A DNA stretch of 22,424 nt from a bacterium (GTDB lineage: Bacteria; JACRDZ01; JAJRWM01), in the NCBI GenBank assembly GCA_024276815.1, contig JAJRWM010000061.1, forward strand, positions 1 to 22,424, given 5' to 3'. A program made the position numbers and the translations under genes. The notes beneath the pieces are model-generated. The model was not told where the DNA came from, ran no database searches, and saw only the letters and a list, made by a program, of their open reading frames with translations. Positions 7,840-16,345 of the stretch are shown here, in pieces. Numbering within the stretch: the stretch's first letter is position 1; each line of letters starts with the position of its first letter.

Positions 7840-8482
7840 TGGCAACTTCTCCCCGATCAATATCCGTTAGTTGTCGCAAAAGCGGTTTTATTTCGTGATA
7901 CCTGGTTTTCATACTGGCCCGGTTAATTATCAGTCTCGCGGTGGAAGTGAGAATCGTCTCCACCTCCACCAAACCGTTTTCCAGAAGAGTGCGGCCGCTG
8001 GAAACCAAATCGACGATCTGATCGCTGAGGCCAACCAGGGGAGCCAGCTCAATCGAACCGTAGAGTTTTATGATCTCGACCGACTGTCCCTTGCCCTGGA
8101 AATGTTTTTCAGCGGTCCGGGGAAATTTTGTCGCCACCCTGAGCAAGCTGCCGGGAGTAATTGTCCTCTCTTTGGGTTCGGCGACAACCAGCCGACAGTA
8201 ACCAAACCGTAAATCCAGGGGCTGGTAAACATCAGGCTCCTGTTCCGTTAAAATATCCTGACCGACAACTCCCAGATCAGCGGCCCCGTGTTCGACATAA
8301 ACCGGCACATCGGTCGCCCGCACGGTTAAAAAGCGAAAGGTCTGGTCATCATCCTGGAAAATCAGTTGCCGCCCCCGCTCTTTTTTAACGGAAACGCCAA
8401 TTTTTTCCAGTAAGCTCAGGGATAGTTCTTCTAATTTACCCTTCGGCAAAGCTATAGTCAGCAGAACTCTACTCTCCTTCAC
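7832..8482 (-). CDS. hisG: ATP phosphoribosyltransferase, short catalytic form
   Basis: HisG condenses ATP and PRPP, the committed and usually feedback-controlled step of histidine synthesis. The protein (about 210-216 residues) is the short form without the C-terminal histidine-binding domain; short HisG normally needs HisZ for activity and control, and hisZ is not in the window. Family motifs are LLTIALPKGKLEE, ATDVPVYVEHGAADLGVVGQDIL and the PRPP-binding ELAPLVGLSDQIVDLVSSGRTLLENGL. The start is uncertain. GTG 8482 overlaps the end of murA but lacks a clear Shine-Dalgarno sequence, TTG 8500 is further upstream, and the best AAGGAG (8474-8479) would position a non-standard CTG at 8464 just before LTIALPKG, where most family members begin. 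Confidence 0.9.
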   Translation of the reverse strand: MKESRVLLTIALPKGKLEELSLSLLEKIGVSVKKERGRQLIFQDDDQTFRFLTVRATDVPVYVEHGAADLGVVGQDILTEQEPDVYQPLDLRFGYCRLVVAEPKERTITPGSLLRVATKFPRTAEKHFQGKGQSVEIIKLYGSIELAPLVGLSDQIVDLVSSGRTLLENGLVEVETILTSTARLIINRASMKTRYHEIKPLLRQLTDIDRGEVASA

Positions 8483-9725
8483 GAAATATTCGGGCGCCAA
8501 CCGCCGCGAGTTTTTCTTCTATTTTCTCATATCCCAGGTCTAAATGATAGACCCGGCGAACAAACGTTTTTCCCCGGGCGACCAGACCGGCCAGGATCAG
8601 GGCGGCGCTGGCGCGCAGGTCGGTCGCCATTACCTGGGCGCCGCTCAGGTGATCAACGCCCTCAATAATCGCCATTTTATCATTGATACTAATTGACGCC
8701 CCCAATCGGTTCAGTTCGGCTACGTGCATGAAGCGGTTTTCAAAAATAGTCTCGGTAATCAGGCTGGTGCCCTTGGTAACGCTGGCCATAGCCATCATCT
8801 GCGCCTGCAGATCCGTCGGGAAACCGGGGTAGGGGTGAGTTTTAAGATTCAATGGATGCCGCCCGTCAGGTAAACTGACCTTCAGGCCTCGTCCGGCGGG
8901 AGTTATTTCGACGCCCGCTTCTTTTAAGCTGTTAATATGTGCATCTAAATGTTCAGCTACAATGTCGTTGATTACCAGTTCGCCGCCGGTAATCGCGGCT
9001 GCTACCATATAAGTGCCGGCTTCAATGCGGTCCGGAATGATTTTGTAAGGTTTATGACAGGATAATTTATTTACGCCCTGGATGTTGACTGTGCTCGAAC
9101 CGGCGCCGCTGATTTTCGCACCGGCGCTGTTCAGGAAATTAGCCAGGTCAACGACTTCCGGCTCCAGTGCGGCGTTCTCTATTACGGTTTCCCCTTCAGC
9201 GAAGCAGGCGGCCATCATCAGGTTTTCAGTCGCCCCGACACTGGGAAAATCCAAGTATATTTTCGCGCCCACCAGTTTTCTGGCCCGGGCTTCGATATAG
9301 CCGTTGCCTAACTCAATTTTCGCGCCCAGGGCCTTAAAACCCCGCAGGTGTAAATTTATCGGCCGGGTGCCGATAGCGCAACCGCCGGGCAAGGAAACGA
9401 CCACTTTCTGGAAACGGGCCAGCATTGGCCCCATCACGCAAATAGAGGCTCTCATGGTACGCACCAGGTCGTAGGGAGCGGCGCCGGATTTGACCCCGGC
9501 GGTGTTTATTTTAAGCCGGTTGTGTTCCCGGAAAATTTCAACGCCAAACGATTCGAGAACTTTACTCATGGTGCCGATGTCAACCAGTTCGGGAACGTTG
9601 GTCAGTTCACAGCCGTTTTCGGTTAAAAGAGTGGCCGCCATAATTGGCAGCGCGGCGTTCTTGGAGCCGCTGACATTGATCCCGCCTTTCAGCGGGACGC
9701 CGCCTTCAATAACAATTCTATCCAT
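8469..9725 (-). CDS. murA: UDP-N-acetylglucosamine 1-carboxyvinyltransferase
   Basis: MurA transfers enolpyruvate from PEP to UDP-GlcNAc, the first committed step of peptidoglycan synthesis, in the cytoplasm. From MDRIVIEGG the protein is 418 residues, the normal length. The active-site pair K22-N23 is in [13 protein letters not shown], and the PEP-binding cysteine C116 is in [16 protein letters not shown]; a cysteine here is the fosfomycin-sensitive type. I start at ATG 9725 because GGAG lies 7 nt upstream and the homology begins there; the open frame up to 9845 is an artefact of overlap with prmC. The stop is TAG after REGE, exactly where the family ends, with an in-frame TAA ten sense codons later. 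It is flanked without gaps by prmC and hisG. Confidence 0.95.
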   Translation of the reverse strand: MDRIVIEGGVPLKGGINVSGSKNAALPIMAATLLTENGCELTNVPELVDIGTMSKVLESFGVEIFREHNRLKINTAGVKSGAAPYDLVRTMRASICVMGPMLARFQKVVVSLPGGCAIGTRPINLHLRGFKALGAKIELGNGYIEARARKLVGAKIYLDFPSVGATENLMMAACFAEGETVIENAALEPEVVDLANFLNSAGAKISGAGSSTVNIQGVNKLSCHKPYKIIPDRIEAGTYMVAAAITGGELVINDIVAEHLDAHINSLKEAGVEITPAGRGLKVSLPDGRHPLNLKTHPYPGFPTDLQAQMMAMASVTKGTSLITETIFENRFMHVAELNRLGASISINDKMAIIEGVDHLSGAQVMATDLRASAALILAGLVARGKTFVRRVYHLDLGYEKIEEKLAAVGARIFREGE

Positions 9726-9846
9726 CTTTCTTCTCCGCGGTCGCGACGCGAACGTGCCCGGCGAGGTCAGCAAAGAACTCCGGGGCTTCAAAGCGGCCGC
9801 AGGCGTCAAATATCGCTTCGATCTCAGCTTGCTGCCGGCTGCCAAT

Positions 9847-10350
9847 CTACAAAGCCAGGATTCCGCCGGTCTTGAGATAGAAAGGAGCCCCCGGGATCAG
9901 CCGGCGGTAAAATTCCAGCCCGTCATTCCCGCCGTCCAAGGCCTGGCGCGGTTCCCTCAAAACATCTTTCATCAGCGCCTTGATCTCCGCGCGGGGAATA
10001 TAGGGGGGGTTGGAAACGATAAAATCAATTGTTCCCTGGGAAATTTTATGGAAACCGAAGCCGCTATATAGCTCACTTCGGAAAAAGGTAATCCGTTCGG
10101 CAAGCCCCAGGTCCCGCGCGTTTGTTTGAGCGGTTCGCAGAGCCGGCAGTGAAAGGTCGGTAGCGTACATTCTGAGGTTTGGTAAATAGTGACAAAGGCT
10201 GACAGCGATGCAACCGCTTCCGGTCCCGATATCAACACCCACCAAATCTCTTTCAGAGCCTTGAAATCTCTCGATAATCTTTTCCACCAGGACTTCTGTT
10301 TCGGGGCGGGGAATCAGAACGGAGCTGTCAACTTTGAAAGGTAAAGACAT
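9847..10350 (-). CDS. Possible separately translated PrmC catalytic core
   Basis: This is the open stretch between the two in-frame TAG codons of prmC. It begins with ATG at 10350 (MSLPFKVDSSVLIPRPETE). Directly after the first TAG comes AAGGAG, giving TAGAAGGAGTTTATG, so ribosomes ending at the TAG could restart on this ATG, although a 3-nt spacing is short. The 167 residues contain the SAM-binding DIGTGSG and the NPPY catalytic motif but lack the N-terminal release-factor-binding domain and the last strands of the fold. It is listed as an alternative product of the interrupted prmC, not as an independent gene. Confidence 0.35.
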   Translation of the reverse strand: MSLPFKVDSSVLIPRPETEVLVEKIIERFQGSERDLVGVDIGTGSGCIAVSLCHYLPNLRMYATDLSLPALRTAQTNARDLGLAERITFFRSELYSGFGFHKISQGTIDFIVSNPPYIPRAEIKALMKDVLREPRQALDGGNDGLEFYRRLIPGAPFYLKTGGILAL

Positions 10351-10359
10351 AAACTCCTT
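10351..10359 (-). promoter_or_regulatory. Shine-Dalgarno-like AAGGAG right after the first prmC TAG
   Basis: The minus strand reads TAG-AAG-GAG-TTT-ATG across 10362-10348. AAGGAG (10354-10359) follows the stop without a gap and sits 3 nt before an in-frame ATG. The codons also encode the conserved KEF of PrmC, so the motif could be only a coincidence of protein coding. If functional, it would allow termination-reinitiation. Confidence 0.35.
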
Positions 10360-10598
10360 CTAGCCTAACAGGTAAGCGACCGGAACCGCCTCACCCCGTT
10401 TGGCCAGAATTTTCTGGTACTGAGAAGTAATTTCCTCGGAGGTGCTTTGATCAACCTGCAGGAACAACTCCTCGCGGCTCTTGTTCAGCAGGTGGCTCAT
10501 TAAAAGCTCCGCGTCAAGCCGTGAGGTGTCACAGTCGTGGTCTCTCAGGTAGTTCGCGCCCTGGTTTAAAAGTTCGGCTATGGTGAGAGAGTTTTTTT

Positions 10599-11687
10599 TC
10601 ACGTAACTTCCGCCTTTAATTTTTCCGCCTGATCACTGGTGGTTAAAGCGTTAATTAAAGGGTCCAGATTGCCCTCTAGGATTATTTCCAATTGGTATAA
10701 GGTCAAATTTATTCGATGGTCGGTAACCCGGTTCTGAGGAAAATTATAGGTGCGGATACGCTCGCTGCGCTCCCCGGTGCCAACCTGGCTTTTTCGGTCC
10801 CGCGCCCGCTCGCTGGCTTTTTTCTGCTCTTCGAATTCCAGCAACCTGGCCCGCAAGACCCGCATCGCTTTAGCCTTGTTCTTGTGCTGAGACTTTTCAT
10901 CCTGACACTGCACTACCAGTCCGCTGGGCAAATGGGTTATTCTGACCGCGGAATCAGTCGTGTTGACGCTCTGTCCCCCCGGCCCGGTGGAACGAAAGAC
11001 ATCGATGCGTAAGTCTTTGGTGTCAATCTTTATTTCCACATCCTCGGCTTCCGGCAAAACGGCGACTGTGACGGCCGAGGTGTGGATGCGCCCGCCTGAT
11101 TCGGTTACCGGCACCCGCTGAACCCGATGAGTGCCTTTTTCAAACTTGAACCGGCTGTAAGCGCCCCGTCCTTCAATAGCGAAGATGATTTCCTTCAGTC
11201 CGCCAATGTCCGTGGTATGCGAATCAATTATCTCGATTTTCCAGTTGCGCAGTTCGCTGTATTTGGAATACATACGAAACAGTTCCGCCGCGAAAAGGGC
11301 CGCTTCGTCCCCGCCGGTGCCGGCTCGTATCTCAATGATGGTATTCTTTTCATCAAGAGGGTCTTTAGGGAGCAACAAAAGAGTAAGCTTCTCCTCGTAC
11401 TCTTTTTTCTCGTTTTCCAAAGTCTCGATTTCTTCTTTGGCGAGCTGGATTAACTCTTTATCCTTGCTTTCGTCTTTCAGCAGGGAATGAGCGTCCGCTA
11501 ATCCGGCTTCGATTTTTTGGTATTCATGGTAGGTTTCCACAATAGCGGCAAGCTCGAAGTGGGCCTTGACGATTTTCTGGTATTGCTCCTGATCCGCCAG
11601 GATTTCAGGCTGACTGAGCCTTGCTGAAAGAGCTGAATATTTTTCTGAAATCGCTTCCAGTTTATTGGTAAAACTCGTTTTTTCCAT
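10599..11687 (-). CDS. prfA: Peptide chain release factor 1
   Basis: RF1 reads UAA and UAG stop codons in the ribosomal A site and triggers peptide release. The 362-residue protein has the whole family layout: an N-terminal coiled helical domain (about 1-110), the codon-recognition tripeptide P-V-T at 193-195 in [10 protein letters not shown], and GGQ at 237-239 in [10 protein letters not shown], where Q239 is the PrmC methylation site. The P-x-T tripeptide distinguishes it from RF2, which has S-P-F. ATG 11687 overlaps the M16 peptidase TGA by one base and is probably translated by coupling. The gene ends with TGA, a codon RF1 does not read, and that stop overlaps the GTG start of prmC, so enzyme and substrate are made together. 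rpmE, often nearby, is absent. Confidence 0.97.
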   Translation of the reverse strand: MEKTSFTNKLEAISEKYSALSARLSQPEILADQEQYQKIVKAHFELAAIVETYHEYQKIEAGLADAHSLLKDESKDKELIQLAKEEIETLENEKKEYEEKLTLLLLPKDPLDEKNTIIEIRAGTGGDEAALFAAELFRMYSKYSELRNWKIEIIDSHTTDIGGLKEIIFAIEGRGAYSRFKFEKGTHRVQRVPVTESGGRIHTSAVTVAVLPEAEDVEIKIDTKDLRIDVFRSTGPGGQSVNTTDSAVRITHLPSGLVVQCQDEKSQHKNKAKAMRVLRARLLEFEEQKKASERARDRKSQVGTGERSERIRTYNFPQNRVTDHRINLTLYQLEIILEGNLDPLINALTTSDQAEKLKAEVT

Positions 11688-12940
11688 CAACAGTCCAACT
11701 TGAAATCCTTTGGTTCAGCCAGATCGCCCAAACAAGTCAGCGTCAAGCTTTCAGAGCTGAAATAATTGTTCGCCAAAGCCTTTATCTCCTCAGGAGTAAT
11801 TTTTTCCACTTCGGCGATCACTTCCTCAACAGAATAAAAATGATCGTGGTAGAATTCCAGCTTGGCCAGGCGGCCCATGTGGTTTTCCGTGGATTCCATG
11901 CCCAAAATAAAAGAACCCTTGAACTGTTCTTTCGCCCGCTGAAGCTCTTCTGTGGACGCCGTCTGGTTTTTCGCCCGGGAAAATTCCTCCAGGATAATGT
12001 TCACCGTCCTGGAGAAATTATTTTTGCCAATGCCGGCGTAAACAACAAAAAGACCAGCGTCCCGATAACCATTCAGATATGAGAAAACCGAGTAAGCCAA
12101 AGCTTCCTGTTCCCTGATTCTCTGGAAGAGACGGGAACTCATCCCGCCGCCCAGAATTATACTCAGAAGAACGAAAGCAAAGTGGTCCGGATGCGCCCGG
12201 CTGATTCCCCGGGTACCCAAACAGAGATGCAACTGTTCCAGCGCTTTCCGCTGGAAATGGCCGCCGCTTTGCATGAACGGCGGAGTCTCCGCGACTTCCT
12301 TTCCCGGGCTTCGCAGGGAACCCAGTTTTTTCGAGAGCGCTTCGACCAGCAGCTGGTGGTTCACGCTGCCGGCGGCGGTAACGACAATTTTATCAGGCGT
12401 GTAATGAGCCGAAAAGTGTTGCTTCAGGGTATCCTGGCTGAACTTGGCAATCGTTTCCAGATTGCCAAGTGTCGGGTAACCCAGCGGATGATCGGGCCAG
12501 CAATGCTGAATATGCAAATCGTGTATCAGGTCTTCCGGGGAATCCTCATACATGGAGATTTCTTCATACACAACCGCCTTTTCCCGCTCAGTTTCCGTAG
12601 GATCAAAAACCGACTGAAAGACTATGTCACAGAGCAAATCAATCGCTATATCCAGATGTTCAGCCATGACGCGGGCGGAAAAACAGGTGTTTTCCCGGGA
12701 GGTAAAAGCGTTGAGATTACCTCCCACGGAATCAATCAACCGGGCAATGTCAGCGGCGCTGCGGCTCGAAGTCCCCTTGAAGCACATGTGCTCCAGGAAA
12801 TGGGAAATCCCCTGCACCGAGATATGCTCATGGCGGGAACCGGTATAGACCCAGATACCCAGAGCTACTGACTGCACGTGCGGGAGTTTTTCAGTAATGA
12901 CCCTCATCCCGTTACTCAGGACCGTCCGCTGATAGAACAT
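11687..12940 (-). CDS. M16 family zinc peptidase (processing-peptidase-like)
   Basis: This 417-residue protein belongs to the M16 (insulinase/pitrilysin) family, in the single-cassette form related to the mitochondrial processing peptidase beta subunit and Bacillus YmxG. The inverted zinc motif is HFLEH (H47, E50, H51), with the third ligand in [11 protein letters not shown] (a glutamate near 126-127). A second inactive-looking half follows, with [22 protein letters not shown] typical of the family. Its substrate in bacteria is not generally known; the family often sits next to pnp, as here. The ATG is 11 nt after the pnp stop and has no clear Shine-Dalgarno sequence. I see no signal peptide, so it is probably cytoplasmic. 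The family call is firm, the function is not. Confidence 0.92.
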   Translation of the reverse strand: MFYQRTVLSNGMRVITEKLPHVQSVALGIWVYTGSRHEHISVQGISHFLEHMCFKGTSSRSAADIARLIDSVGGNLNAFTSRENTCFSARVMAEHLDIAIDLLCDIVFQSVFDPTETEREKAVVYEEISMYEDSPEDLIHDLHIQHCWPDHPLGYPTLGNLETIAKFSQDTLKQHFSAHYTPDKIVVTAAGSVNHQLLVEALSKKLGSLRSPGKEVAETPPFMQSGGHFQRKALEQLHLCLGTRGISRAHPDHFAFVLLSIILGGGMSSRLFQRIREQEALAYSVFSYLNGYRDAGLFVVYAGIGKNNFSRTVNIILEEFSRAKNQTASTEELQRAKEQFKGSFILGMESTENHMGRLAKLEFYHDHFYSVEEVIAEVEKITPEEIKALANNYFSSESLTLTCLGDLAEPKDFKLDC

Positions 12941-12951
12941 ATTATTAGCCG

Positions 12952-15051
12952 TTATTTTTTAGCCTGCTCTTCCAAAGCGTCGATATAGCTGAGGCTGACT
13001 CGTCCCTGCTTGTCGATATCGAGAACCTTTACCGGAATAATATCGCCTTCCGTGAGGATTTCCTCCACGGTGTTTACCCGGCGCCGGGCCAGCTTGGAAA
13101 TATGCACCAGACCATCAGTGCCCGGTAAAATCTCGACAAAGGCTCCGAAATTGCAAATCCGCACCACCTTGCCGGTATAGGTACGGCCGATCTCCGGGTC
13201 CTCAACCAGGCATTTGACCATCTCAACCGCTTTTTTGGCGGCTTCTTCGTCAACGGAAGCGATATGAACCTTACCGTCATCGTCGATGTCGATCTTGACG
13301 CCGGTAACCTCGACGATGTTCCTGATGGTTTTACCGCCGGGGCCGATCACGTCTTTTATTTTACTCACCGGAACAGTCAGCAAAATCAGGCGCGGAGCGT
13401 ATTCCGAGATATTGTCCCGCGCTCCCTCGATAACCTTGTTCATTTCGCCCAGGATATGCATCCGCCCGCGTTTCGCCTGCTCCAGGGCTTTTTGCATAAT
13501 CTCTCTGCTCAGGCCGCTGATCTTGATGTCTATCTGGATCGCGGTGATCCCGTCCTGAGTGCCGGTAATCTTGAAGTCCATGTCGCCCAAATGATCTTCC
13601 AGCCCCATGATATCGCTGAGTACGGCGTATTGCTCGCCTTCTTTAATCAAGCCCATAGCGATGCCGGCGACCGGTTTTTTCAAAGGCACTCCGGCTTCCA
13701 TCATCGCCAGGGAACCGGCGCAGACTGAAGCCATGGAGGAGGAACCGTTGGATTCCAGAATCTCGGAGACCAGGCGGATGGTGTAAGGAAAATCATCCTC
13801 CGAAGGCAGAAGGGGACGAAGCGCCGTTTCCGCCAGATGTCCGTGCCCGATTTCCCGGCGACCGGGACCAAAAAAGCGGCCGGTCTCGCCGACGCTGAAC
13901 GAAGGGAAGTTATAATGAAGCATGAAGCGTTCAAAACCTTCGCCTTCGATACTGTCTTTTCTCTGCTGATCCTGAGAAGTCCCTAAAGTGATCGCCACCA
14001 AACTTTGGGTCTGGCCCCTGGTGAAAAGCGCCGAGCCGTGAGTCCGGTCAAGAACTCCCACCTCGCACTCGATCTCCCTGACTTCGTCCAAAGCCCGGTC
14101 GTCAGTCCGAATGTTTTCCGTTAAAATGCGGTTACGGACAATATCCCGCTCGATATCGCCAATGATCTTTTTGACTTCCTTGCCGCATTCCGGGTCTTGC
14201 TCGACAAAGTGTTCCACAACCCGCTCCGCCAACTCGGCTTTTTTCTGATAAAGCTCAAGCTTATCCTTAATGGTGAAGATCTCCTTGAACTGGCCGGTCG
14301 CGTATTCACGCACTTTCTGATCCAGTTCCGCGTCGACAACAAAGACCGGTATGTCGATTTTTTCCTTGCCATACCGGGCCGCGAATTCTTTCTGAACGGC
14401 GACCATCTTCTTGATTTCTTCATGAGTCTGCCAGATAGCGTCCAGAACAACGCTTTCATCAAGCTCCTGGACGGCCCCTTCGACCATCAGCACGGCGTCC
14501 TCGCTGCCGGAAACGATCAATTCGAGATCGCTTTCCTCTTTTTCCTGGAAAGTAGGATTGAAAACAAACTCCCCGTTAATCCGGCCAACCCTCATCGAAC
14601 AGACGGGACCGTTAAAGGGAATATCCGACAAGGCCAGGGCCATTGAGGAACCGTTCATCGCCAGGATGTCAGGATGGTGGATATTATCCGTTGAAAGAAC
14701 AATCGGAATTACCTGAACCTCATTCCGAAATCCCTTGGGGAAAAGTGGGCGGATCGGCCGGTCGATCAAGCGGCAGGTCAGAATTTCTCTTGACGAAGGC
14801 CGTCCTTCACGTTTAAAAAAACCCCCCGGAAATTTTCCGGCGGCGTACGCTTTTTCCCGGTACTCAACCGAAAGAGGGAAAAAATCAATCCCCTCCCGCG
14901 GGGAACCGGAGGCGGTTACCGCGACCAACACAGCGGTGCCCCCCTGCTTTACCAGAACGGCGCCGTTAGCCTGCTTGGCCATACGACCGGTTTCAAAGGT
15001 CATCGGCGCCGAATGTAAATCTACGCTGATTTCGCGTATCTCGTTTAACAT
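12952..15051 (-). CDS. pnp: Polynucleotide phosphorylase
   Basis: PNPase degrades RNA from the 3' end using phosphate and can also add tails; it works as a trimer, often in the RNA degradosome. The 699 residues hold two RNase PH-like domains separated by a helical domain, with FFGPGRREIGHGHLAETAL and DFPYTIRLVSEILESNGSSSMASV in the second. A KH domain with the GPGG loop (VSKIKDVIGPGGKTIRNI) and a C-terminal S1 domain (GKVVRICNFGAFVEILPG) follow. ATG 15051 is preceded by AAGGAGAG 6 nt upstream. It follows rpsO by 16 nt, the conserved rpsO-pnp pairing. PNPase is often autoregulated through its leader after RNase III cleavage, but so short a gap leaves little room for that here. Confidence 0.97.
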   Translation of the reverse strand: MLNEIREISVDLHSAPMTFETGRMAKQANGAVLVKQGGTAVLVAVTASGSPREGIDFFPLSVEYREKAYAAGKFPGGFFKREGRPSSREILTCRLIDRPIRPLFPKGFRNEVQVIPIVLSTDNIHHPDILAMNGSSMALALSDIPFNGPVCSMRVGRINGEFVFNPTFQEKEESDLELIVSGSEDAVLMVEGAVQELDESVVLDAIWQTHEEIKKMVAVQKEFAARYGKEKIDIPVFVVDAELDQKVREYATGQFKEIFTIKDKLELYQKKAELAERVVEHFVEQDPECGKEVKKIIGDIERDIVRNRILTENIRTDDRALDEVREIECEVGVLDRTHGSALFTRGQTQSLVAITLGTSQDQQRKDSIEGEGFERFMLHYNFPSFSVGETGRFFGPGRREIGHGHLAETALRPLLPSEDDFPYTIRLVSEILESNGSSSMASVCAGSLAMMEAGVPLKKPVAGIAMGLIKEGEQYAVLSDIMGLEDHLGDMDFKITGTQDGITAIQIDIKISGLSREIMQKALEQAKRGRMHILGEMNKVIEGARDNISEYAPRLILLTVPVSKIKDVIGPGGKTIRNIVEVTGVKIDIDDDGKVHIASVDEEAAKKAVEMVKCLVEDPEIGRTYTGKVVRICNFGAFVEILPGTDGLVHISKLARRRVNTVEEILTEGDIIPVKVLDIDKQGRVSLSYIDALEEQAKK

Positions 15052-15067
15052 TTAAGACTCTCCTTAT

Positions 15068-15337
15068 TTATCTCCTGATGCCTAACTGGCCAATAATGGT
15101 CTTGTAACTATCAGCGTCTTTCGCTTTGAGATAGTCTAAAAGACGACGTCTCTGGCCAACTAACTTCAAAAGACCGCGACGCGAATGATTGTCTTTTTTA
15201 TGCTGCTTGAAATGCTCGGTCAAATACTCGATGCGAGCGGTCAGCAAAGCAATCTGGACCTCCGCCGAACCAGTGTCTTTTTCATGACGGCGGAACTTTT
15301 CCACAATCGCCTGTTTCTTCTCCGCGATCAGAACCAT
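15068..15337 (-). CDS. rpsO: 30S ribosomal protein S15
   Basis: S15 is a primary binding protein of the 16S rRNA central domain and helps form bridge B4 with the large subunit. From [10 protein letters not shown] the protein is 89 residues, exactly the usual bacterial length. The helical signature [19 protein letters not shown] and [19 protein letters not shown] is intact. ATG 15337 has a strong AGGAGGTGA upstream. A TTG two codons earlier is in frame but would add residues not found in the family. The long leader before it, with a nested hairpin, suggests autoregulation by S15, as known in several bacteria. Confidence 0.97.
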   Translation of the reverse strand: MVLIAEKKQAIVEKFRRHEKDTGSAEVQIALLTARIEYLTEHFKQHKKDNHSRRGLLKLVGQRRRLLDYLKAKDADSYKTIIGQLGIRR

Positions 15338-15372
15338 AATCAACTCACCTCCTACTATATTTAATCGCCGAA

Positions 15373-15414
15373 AACCGAGAGGCCGTTGGTGGTTCGGTCC
15401 TCCAAGTTCCGGTT
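15373..15414 (-). promoter_or_regulatory. Nested hairpin in the rpsO leader, candidate S15 autoregulatory RNA
   Basis: Between truB and rpsO, arms AACCG (15373-15377) and CGGTT (15410-15414) enclose an inner stem of GAGGCC (15379-15384) and GGTCCTC (15396-15402) with one bulged base and an 11-nt loop. The structure ends about 30 nt before the rpsO Shine-Dalgarno sequence. Known S15 leaders differ between phyla and use stem bulges or junctions, so this could be another. No poly-T follows it, which argues against a simple terminator. Function is inferred. Confidence 0.4.
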
Positions 15415-15436
15415 CTAAGCGTATCCGCGCTTATTA

Positions 15437-16345
15437 TTACAGCCCGGAATCTGCTAATACCAGCTTTGGTTTTAATACCAGCTTGCCGGTATCATCGTAA
15501 TCGCCTTGCGCCAGCGCCACAAACTGACCCTCCCGGGTAAAGACCCGGTAGTACTGGTTTAAGATCAAGGGACCGGGTAAATTTAATATTTCATTCTCAG
15601 CCAAAGCCCGGCCGCAGATGATAGCTATTATAGCATCTTCAGCGCCGCTGAGAGCAGGAAATTCTTTGAGGTTTTCTCCTAAGGGCAGCAGGCTGTCGTT
15701 TATCCGCTGACGGCTGGTCAAAGCGCTTAAAGGCACGGCGTCCTTCAAGCTGTAACCGCCAACCCTGGTTCGCACCAGGAAACTCAAATGCGCTCCCACG
15801 CCCAGACGAACCCCGATGTCCCGGCAAAGAGAGCGGATATACGTACCTTTGGAACAGGTGATTCTAAAAGAGACATAAGGTAAAGCGATACCCAGAATTT
15901 CCAGACCGGCGATCAAAACCGACCGGGCCGGAACCTTAACCTCTTCTCCCCGACGGGCTAACCGGTAAAGCCTCTGTCCCTGGAAATGAACAGCGGAGTA
16001 AGCGGGAGGGGTTTGCTCAAGAGTTCCGACGAACTCGCTGAAAACCGCGGGCAAATCCTCTTCTTTTATCTGAATGTCAGTAACGCTTGAGAGGATTTCA
16101 CCCTCGGCGTCATCCGTTGACGTGACCACGCCCAGCCGCATTGTAGCAACATATTCCTTGGTATAATTGGTGTAAAACCGGGCGAAACGCGTTGCTTTGC
16201 CCAGGCAGAGCAACAAGACTCCGCTGGCGGCCGGATCAAGAGTTCCCGTATGCCCGACTTTCACTTTCGCCAGCTTGCGGATTCTCAAAACTGCCTTATG
16301 CGAGGTTATGCCGGGCGGTTTGATGAGATTGATTAAGCCATTCAA
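15437..16345 (-). CDS. truB: tRNA pseudouridine(55) synthase
   Basis: TruB makes pseudouridine 55 in the T-loop of nearly all tRNAs. The core begins GLINLIKPPGITSHKAV and contains the catalytic aspartate D37 in GHTGTLDPAASGVL; VKVPARSV, CSKGTYIRSLCRDIG and a PUA-like tail (about 235-300) follow. With the TTG start at 16345 the protein is 302 residues. This TTG overlaps the TGA of the upstream DHH gene (TTGA), as in coupled genes, with GAGGAGG 13 nt upstream, which is rather far. A GTG at 16369 adds eight residues without a good Shine-Dalgarno sequence. The gene ends in TAATAATAA. ribF, normally next, is missing. Confidence 0.94.
   Translation of the reverse strand: MNGLINLIKPPGITSHKAVLRIRKLAKVKVGHTGTLDPAASGVLLLCLGKATRFARFYTNYTKEYVATMRLGVVTSTDDAEGEILSSVTDIQIKEEDLPAVFSEFVGTLEQTPPAYSAVHFQGQRLYRLARRGEEVKVPARSVLIAGLEILGIALPYVSFRITCSKGTYIRSLCRDIGVRLGVGAHLSFLVRTRVGGYSLKDAVPLSALTSRQRINDSLLPLGENLKEFPALSGAEDAIIAIICGRALAENEILNLPGPLILNQYYRVFTREGQFVALAQGDYDDTGKLVLKPKLVLADSGL

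Larger units (their letters stand above)
9718..10602 (-). pseudogene. prmC: Peptide chain release factor N5-glutamine methyltransferase, interrupted by two in-frame TAG codons
   Basis: PrmC methylates the glutamine of the GGQ motif of RF1 and RF2 with S-adenosylmethionine. The full frame is 295 codons including the final stop, a normal length, but codon 81 (10360-10362) and codon 252 (9847-9849) are TAG. No frameshift is involved: the sequence reads AVPVAYLLG-TAG-KEFMSLPFKVD and GGILAL-TAG-IGSRQQAEIEA, where homologues often carry E at the first site and nearly always at the second (LEIG), so each could be one G-to-T change from GAG. Other parts look intact: the N-terminal helical RF-binding domain, DIGTGSG (about 124-130), the catalytic NPPY (about 198-201) and a C-terminus with DLAGHVRVATAEK. 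The start is GTG overlapping the prfA TGA. It may be a decaying gene, a split gene or a read-through gene. Confidence 0.85.

Noticed and set aside
9726-9845. A 40-residue N-terminal extension of MurA
   Set aside because: The extra frame is rich in Arg and Ser, has no MurA homology and overlaps the conserved C-terminus of prmC; ATG 9725 has a good Shine-Dalgarno sequence.
9718-10602. A frameshift splitting prmC
   Set aside because: The pieces before and after each stop are in the same frame, and the intervening codons read directly through conserved PrmC sequence; only TAG codons interrupt it.
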